DNA of 12,296 nucleotides from DASSCW01 sp036555005 (GTDB taxonomy: Bacteria > Chloroflexota > Limnocylindria > QHBO01): assembly GCA_036555005.1 (NCBI GenBank), contig DATBME010000022.1, positions 1 through 12,296 on the forward strand, given 5' to 3'. A model generated the notes under the pieces. The model made no database searches, had not been told where the DNA came from, and worked only from the letters and a program-made list of their open reading frames with translations. Position 1 is the first letter of the stretch. Each line of letters begins with the position of its first letter. Made by a program: the position numbers and the translations under genes. Shown one piece after another: positions 8,586 to 12,296 of this stretch.

Positions 8586-9206
8586 ATGGCGCCTCCGGCG
8601 CGGCGCGCGTCGCCGGTGCGCTGGGGCGAGCCGCCGCCCGGCCTCGTGCCTCGGGCCGTCGCCCGCATCCGTCGCCTGTTCGGCCGGCCGCCGCCGCCCT
8701 CCGCCCGCACCCTGCCCGAGCTGCCGGTGGCGTTGCGACGCTCGGAGCTGGCCGTTCCGTACCTGGCGGCCGAAGCCGCCTCCGACCACCCGGCGGCGGG
8801 CCAGGCGGCAACGGTTGCGATGGAGAGTTCCGCGGCGGTCGCCGAATGGTGGCCCGCCGACATCTGGGGCCATCGGGCGCTGTGGCACTTCGAGCGGGCC
8901 AGCATGGAGCTGGAGGCGACGCGGGCGGCGCGCATGATTGGCGACCTGCGGAGCGCGGCGGGCGATCCGCTGAGCGCGCGCCGGTACTATGCCGAGGCGA
9001 TCAGCGAGGCCCGCGATCTGGGAGCGGAGCGCGAGCAGGGGCTGGCGGCGCTGGGCATGGGCCGCGCGGAGATGGACCTGGCCGACGTCACCACCGCCCG
9101 GCGGCTGGCGCAGATCGCGGAGGAGCTGCTCGAGCGGGCGGGGGCGCCGCCGGACGAGATCGCGGCGGCCCGTGAGCTGCGTGGCCAGGAGAAGGAGGTC
9201 TCATGA
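8586..9206 (+). CDS. hypothetical protein with TPR-like helices
   Basis: A protein of 206 residues that I cannot name. The N-terminal 45 residues are Pro/Arg-rich and probably disordered, with no signal peptide or membrane segment. From about residue 48 it appears all-helical and Ala/Glu-rich. Residues 112-193 look like two helix-turn-helix repeats of the tetratricopeptide kind: AGDPLSARRYYAEAISEARDLG and then ALGMGRAEMDLADVTTARRLAQIAEELLERAG. TPR folds bind other proteins, but no partner is evident. The ATG follows metK by 3 nt, and its stop overlaps the proC start (ATGA), so translation is coupled on both sides and it is a true gene of this operon. No good ribosome binding site precedes it. 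A scaffold or regulator of the neighbouring enzymes is conceivable but unsupported. Confidence 0.75.
   Translation: MAPPARRASPVRWGEPPPGLVPRAVARIRRLFGRPPPPSARTLPELPVALRRSELAVPYLAAEAASDHPAAGQAATVAMESSAAVAEWWPADIWGHRALWHFERASMELEATRAARMIGDLRSAAGDPLSARRYYAEAISEARDLGAEREQGLAALGMGRAEMDLADVTTARRLAQIAEELLERAGAPPDEIAAARELRGQEKEVS
9192..9198 (+). promoter_or_regulatory. ribosome binding site of proC
   Basis: AAGGAGG, 4 nt before the ATG at 9203. Spacing is short, but the match is perfect, and the ATG at 9245 has no such site. It supports the longer proC start. Confidence 0.6.
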
Positions 9207-10069
9207 GCGCGGGACGTGACTCGGGACGTGGCGCGCGGCGCGACATGCGGGTGGCGATCGTCGGCGCCGGCGTGATGGCCGAGGCGATGATCGCGGGGCT
9301 CCTGGCGGACAAGGCGGTCGCTCCGGCGCGGCTGGTCGCCTCGCATCCCCGCCGCGACCGGCGCGAGCTGCTGGCGGCCCGACATGGCATCGCCGTGGTC
9401 ACCCGCAATGCCGACGCGGTGCCTGGCGCCGACATCGTGGCGCTGGCTGTCAAGCCGCAGATGCTGCGCTCAGTCATGCGCGAGGTCGGCCCGGCGCTGG
9501 AGAAGGGCCAGGTCGTGCTCTCGATCGTCGCCGGCGCCACCCTGCGGACGCTGACCACCGGCCTGGACCACTCGGCCGTCGTCCGGGCCATGCCGAATAC
9601 GCCGTCACAAATCCGGCGCGGCATCACGGTCTGGACCGCGTCATCGGCCTGCACCGGCAGGCAGCGCGAGCTGGCCCGATCGGTCCTGCGCGCCATCGGC
9701 TCCGAGAAGGAGGTCGGCGACGAGACGTTCGTGGCCATGGCCACCGCGCTGTCGGGGACGGGGCCGACCTACCTGTTCGCGGTGATGGAGGCGCTGATCG
9801 ACGCCGGCGTGCACATGGGCTTCCCGCGCGAGCTGGCCCACGACCTGGTGGTCGAGACCCTGATCGGCTCGGCCGAGTACGCCGCCCAGTCGGAGCTGCA
9901 CCCGGCCCAGCTGCGCAACGCCGTCACCTCCCCCGGCGGCACCAGCGCGGCCGCCATCTACGAGCTGGAGAAGGGGCGCCTGCGGACGGTCCTGTCCGAC
10001 GCGGTCTGGGCCGCCTACCGCCGCACCCAGGAGCTGGGCGAGGCGCTGGAGCGCGAGAGCGGGGCGTAG
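9203..10069 (+). CDS. proC: pyrroline-5-carboxylate reductase
   Basis: A cytoplasmic enzyme of 288 residues. It reduces pyrroline-5-carboxylate to proline with NAD(P)H, the last step of proline synthesis. The Rossmann motif is VAIVGAGVMAEAM (17-29), where the usual third glycine (GxGxMG) is alanine. Further blocks are LAVKPQ (81-86), VRAMPNTPSQIRRGI (127-141), ALSGTGPTY (182-190) and the C-terminal signature VTSPGGTSAAAIYELE (241-256) followed by DAVWAAYRR. The chosen ATG overlaps the stop of the TPR-like gene (ATGA) and has AAGGAGG upstream; this adds 14 polar residues before the conserved MRVAIVGAG. The internal ATG at 9245 would give the more usual length of about 274. It is the last gene of the metK set; a 262-bp gap with an inverted repeat follows. 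Confidence 0.96.
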   Translation: MSAGRDSGRGARRDMRVAIVGAGVMAEAMIAGLLADKAVAPARLVASHPRRDRRELLAARHGIAVVTRNADAVPGADIVALAVKPQMLRSVMREVGPALEKGQVVLSIVAGATLRTLTTGLDHSAVVRAMPNTPSQIRRGITVWTASSACTGRQRELARSVLRAIGSEKEVGDETFVAMATALSGTGPTYLFAVMEALIDAGVHMGFPRELAHDLVVETLIGSAEYAAQSELHPAQLRNAVTSPGGTSAAAIYELEKGRLRTVLSDAVWAAYRRTQELGEALERESGA

Positions 10070-10107
10070 CCCCTCGAACGTCCGCCAGGGCGCCGAAGTC
10101 GTCAAAA

Positions 10108-10229
10108 TTCCCGCCTGGCCGGCCCTAGCCGCATTGATCGGCCGCCTTGGCCGCTCGTTGAGCACGAACTGCACCGTGGGAATCGGCCGATTGCCGCCTA
10201 AGGCCCGTGTGACGGGCATCTGGCGGGGA
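10108..10229. repeat. second, more degenerate inverted-repeat unit
   Basis: TTCCCGCC (10108-10115) opens a left arm that pairs imperfectly with a right arm ending in ATCTGGCGGGGA (10218-10229). That same 12-mer occurs at 6255-6266 in the left end of the first element. Nearer the centre, TCGGCCG appears on both sides (10137-10143 and inverted near 10184-10193), as it does within the first element. The arms are interrupted by a small hairpin (10203-10217) in the right arm. It lies between proC and manC and carries no gene. The relation to the first element is inferred from shared end and interior motifs. Confidence 0.4.
10203..10217. other. hairpin in the proC-manC gap
   Basis: GCCCGT (10203-10208) and ACGGGC (10212-10217) pair around GTG. 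No T-tract follows, so it is at best an atypical terminator for proC. It sits within the right arm of the larger inverted repeat. Confidence 0.35.
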
Positions 10230-10251
10230 AATGCGACGAACGCGGGCCTAA

Positions 10252-10274
10252 CGCCAGCCTACACACATCTGGCG
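10252..10274. other. inverted repeat upstream of manC
   Basis: CGCCAG (10252-10257) and CTGGCG (10269-10274) are perfect inverted 6-mers around 11 nt. The right half is part of CATCTGGCG, which also occurs at 10217-10225 (direct repeat). It lies about 50 bp before the predicted manC -10 box and could be an operator. Confidence 0.35.
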
Positions 10275-10315
10275 AGTCGCGAGCCCTGAGCGCGCCGCAG
10301 CGGTCCGTGGTCAGG

Positions 10316-10324
10316 TGGTACGGT
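10316..10324 (+). promoter_or_regulatory. extended -10 box of a probable leaderless manC promoter
   Basis: TGGTACGGT: an extended -10 TGn followed by TACGGT (10319-10324), ending 7 nt before the ATG at 10332. This is the same spacing as at metK. There is no ribosome binding site and no clear -35 box. Confidence 0.5.
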
Positions 10325-10331
10325 CAGGCCG

Positions 10332-11402
10332 ATGTTCGCCATCGTCATGGCCGGGGGTGTCGGCACGCGGCTCTGGCCGCTGTCGCGCCGCCGCTCGCCG
10401 AAGCAGCTGCTGGCGCTCACCGGTGACACTAGCCTGTTGCAGCAGACGGTGGCGCGGCTCGGCACCCTCCTGAAGCCGCATGACATCTTCGTCATCACCT
10501 CGCAGGCACACGTGCGCCCCACCCAGGAGCAGCTGCCGCAGCTGCCCGCCGACAACGTGCTTGGCGAGCCGCTTGCCCGCTCCACCGCAGTCGCCGCCGG
10601 CCTGGCCACCGTCCTGGCCCGTCGCGAGTCGGACGAGGTGGCGCTGGTCCTGCCGGCCGACCACTACCTGGCCGACGAGGCGGCGTTCACCGATGCCATG
10701 CGCCAGGCCATCACCGCCGCCGAGCGCGGCTACCTGGTCACCCTGGGCGTGGTGCCGTCGCACGCCGCCACGGGCTATGGCTACATCAAGGTCGGCGAGG
10801 CACTGCACGACAACGTGAGCACCGCCCTGGTCGAGCGGTTCGTGGAGAAGCCGGACGCGGACGAGGCAGCGAAGTTCCTGGGCGAGGGCGGCTACCTGTG
10901 GAACGCGGGCATCTTCGTCTGGCGCGTCTACGCCTTCCGGCAGGCGCTGGAGCGCTTCCAGCCGGAGCTGGCCGCGGCGCTCGACCAGGTGGCGGCCCTG
11001 CACCGAACCCCGGGCTGGATGAGCGACGTGCGTGACCTGCTGGAACCGATCCCGGCCATCCAGATCGACGCCGGCATCGCCGAGCAGGCGGCGGCCGAGG
11101 GCCGGGTGGCGGTGGTCCCGCTGGAGGCCGGCTGGAGCGACATCGGCTCATGGTCGGCCCTGCTGGAAGCCCTCTCGTCGAAGAGCGGCAGCAGCCTGGT
11201 CGCCTCCGGCGAGCACCTGGACCGCGACTCGAAGCGCGTGCTGGTCCACGGTGGCGACCGGCTGGTGGTCACCGTCGGGCTGGAGGACGTGATCATCGTC
11301 GACACGCCGGACGCGCTCCTTGTCTGCGCCCGCGATCGGGCGGAGGAGATCAAGCCGGTGCTGGACGAGATCGCGCGCAAGGCCGGGGACCGATATCTCT
11401 GA
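10332..11402 (+). CDS. manC: mannose-1-phosphate guanylyltransferase
   Basis: A protein of 356 residues. It joins mannose-1-phosphate and GTP to give GDP-mannose, the donor for mannosylated glycans and glycolipids. Visible motifs are the nucleotidyltransferase signature AGGVGTRLWPLSRRRSPKQ (7-25), LPADHYL (107-113), ATGYGYI (146-152), VEKPD (171-175), LWNAGIFVWR (189-198) and GWSDIGSW (267-274). The length fits the single-domain type; the C-terminal phosphomannose isomerase (cupin) domain of proteobacterial ManC/AlgA is absent, so isomerase activity must come from elsewhere. The ATG has no ribosome binding site but has a -10 box 7 nt upstream, suggesting leaderless translation. It is followed after 4 nt by a DUF374-type acyltransferase gene. 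The name could also be written manC1 or cpsB; specificity for mannose over other hexose-1-phosphates rests on motif resemblance. Confidence 0.93.
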   Translation: MFAIVMAGGVGTRLWPLSRRRSPKQLLALTGDTSLLQQTVARLGTLLKPHDIFVITSQAHVRPTQEQLPQLPADNVLGEPLARSTAVAAGLATVLARRESDEVALVLPADHYLADEAAFTDAMRQAITAAERGYLVTLGVVPSHAATGYGYIKVGEALHDNVSTALVERFVEKPDADEAAKFLGEGGYLWNAGIFVWRVYAFRQALERFQPELAAALDQVAALHRTPGWMSDVRDLLEPIPAIQIDAGIAEQAAAEGRVAVVPLEAGWSDIGSWSALLEALSSKSGSSLVASGEHLDRDSKRVLVHGGDRLVVTVGLEDVIIVDTPDALLVCARDRAEEIKPVLDEIARKAGDRYL

Positions 11403-11406
11403 GCCG

Positions 11407-12102
11407 ATGACGCCGCCTCAGCCGGCGGATCGGGCTGTCGACGCCGAAGAGCCGATCCGGTTCGCCTGGCTGGCACGACTCCTCGGCCGGGGCCTGGCCG
11501 CCTACGTCTGGCTGGTGGGACGCACCGCCCGCGTCTCCGGTGGACCGATCAACCAGGGGCAGGTCATCTTCGCCATCTGGCACGAGACGAACCTGGTCGG
11601 CGCCATCGTGGCGTGGAAGCTGCGGAACGACCGGCGCGCCGTCTCGTTCAGCACGCGCGGCTTCCGCGGCATCGTCATGAACACCATGCTGCGCTCGTTC
11701 GGCGCGCAGGTGGTGACGCTGCCCGACGAGGGGAAAGGGACGCGCGCCGAGGCCGCGGCGATGGCTCGCCAACTGGCGGCCCTCGGCCGATCAGGCCACA
11801 CGCTGGTTGTGAGCTGCGACGGCCCGTTCGGCCCGTACCGCGTCGCCAAGCCGGGAGTGGTGATCGTGGCGCGGGAGTCGGGGCTGCCGATCCAGCCATG
11901 GGCCGTCGCGTCACGACCGCCGTTCAGGCTCAGCCGCCGGTGGGACCGGATGATCGTGCCGCTGCCGTTCGGGCGGTTGCGCGTCTTCGAGGGCGCCGTG
12001 CTCGAAATCGGAGAGCGCGACCGGATCAAGCTCCGGTTGGCTGATCTGCAGGCGCGCCTCGACGAGCTCCAGGCGCGCGCCGATCGCGGCGCAGTCGCGT
12101 AG
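11407..12102 (+). CDS. DUF374-type lysophospholipid acyltransferase-like protein
   Basis: A protein of 231 residues. It resembles the DUF374 branch of the LPLAT acyltransferase fold. Family blocks are IFAIWHETNL (54-63, with H59 as the candidate catalytic histidine), the middle block VSFSTRGFRGIVMNTMLRSFG (residues 79-99), EGKGTRAEAAAMARQL (108-123), SCDGPFGPYRVAKPGVVIVA (136-155) and SGLPIQPWAV (158-167). A moderately hydrophobic segment (about 19-38) could anchor it to the membrane; there is no cleavable signal. DUF374 proteins are thought to acylate envelope lipids, but the acceptor is unknown. The ATG follows the manC stop by 4 nt without its own ribosome binding site, so translation is probably coupled; earlier in-frame starts lie inside manC. 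The pairing with GDP-mannose synthesis suggests a mannosylated or acylated glycolipid. The C-terminus (about 208-226) is a short charged helix. Confidence 0.85.
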   Translation: MTPPQPADRAVDAEEPIRFAWLARLLGRGLAAYVWLVGRTARVSGGPINQGQVIFAIWHETNLVGAIVAWKLRNDRRAVSFSTRGFRGIVMNTMLRSFGAQVVTLPDEGKGTRAEAAAMARQLAALGRSGHTLVVSCDGPFGPYRVAKPGVVIVARESGLPIQPWAVASRPPFRLSRRWDRMIVPLPFGRLRVFEGAVLEIGERDRIKLRLADLQARLDELQARADRGAVA

Positions 12103-12275
12103 CACGACGCCGGCCGCGATGCCGTCGGCTCCTCAACGGGCACCGATCAGGAATGCCTTGGATGTAGGCCAATCTCGAAGAAGCAGGCGGGACTAGGTCG
12201 GTGTCAGCCGGGATATCGACGGCGTGGCTCGACGATGGCAGGCCATGGGCCGCCGGCCGCGGATTGGAGGATCCA
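12103..12275. other. gap before the last gene
   Basis: 173 bp without a supported gene. It has imperfect GCCGGC/GTCGGC complementarity just after the acyltransferase stop, but no T-tract. I find no clear -10 box near the next start. The ribosome binding site GGAGG (12266-12270) is at its right end. Confidence 0.4.
12266..12270 (+). promoter_or_regulatory. ribosome binding site of the last partial gene
   Basis: GGAGG (followed by A), 5 nt before a GTG at 12276. It decides the GTG start over an ATG at 12245 in another frame. Confidence 0.6.
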
Positions 12276-12296
12276 GTGGAGCTTCGGGAGCCCGAG
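12276..12296 (+). CDS. start of an unidentified protein gene (cut by the window edge)
   Basis: Seven codons, MELREPE, are open to the window edge after a GTG with GGAGG 5 nt upstream. This is too short to assign a family. An ATG at 12245 in another frame is also open to the edge, but has no ribosome binding site and reads an Arg/Gly/Ser-rich sequence. Confidence 0.5.

Noticed and set aside
10311..11003. Minus-strand open reading of 230 codons opposite manC
   Set aside because: Shadow of manC, which has all family motifs on the plus strand.

Overview
This window is GC-rich, with compact polycistronic gene sets, several GTG starts and a strong G/C third-position bias. The proteins fit a deep-branching, non-proteobacterial aerobe. 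A Chloroflexota lineage of the Limnocylindria type, probably from an environmental genome, is my best guess; Actinomycetota is the main alternative. This is an impression from protein character, not a database match.

Layout, left to right. Positions 1-252 (minus strand) hold the start of an ABC-transporter ATPase gene preceded by a 62-residue PLDc_N-type membrane protein, in the order seen for yxlE-yxlF in Bacillus. A short divergent promoter region separates these from a large plus-strand aconitase gene (390-3275). After a 266-bp gap with a two-part stem-loop and a good promoter comes the set apt - GNAT acetyltransferase - ahcY (3542-6203). Next, in the opposite direction and convergent to ahcY, is an XRE-type regulator whose C-terminal half looks like a degenerate PD-(D/E)XK nuclease fold (6387-7130). 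A 155-bp inverted-repeat element lies between ahcY and this gene and supplies its stop codon. Then follow metK - TPR-like protein - proC (7365-10069), a second gap with a related inverted repeat, and manC - DUF374-type acyltransferase (10332-12102). The last bases carry the start of another plus-strand gene with a clear ribosome binding site.

How the genes work together. MetK makes S-adenosylmethionine, and AhcY removes the S-adenosylhomocysteine left after methylation, releasing adenosine and homocysteine; Apt recycles adenine to AMP. Most of the window therefore concerns central metabolism: the TCA cycle, the methyl cycle, purine salvage and proline. ManC makes GDP-mannose, and the adjacent acyltransferase-like protein suggests an envelope glycolipid role for that pair.

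The most unusual items are the two related inverted-repeat elements, the XRE/pseudo-nuclease fusion, the linker in aconitase carrying an SFPASDPPS motif, overlapping divergent promoters at 283-292, and -10-like boxes exactly 7 nt upstream of the ATG of metK and manC, suggesting leaderless mRNAs. I see no complete new defence system, CRISPR array, tRNA or rRNA.
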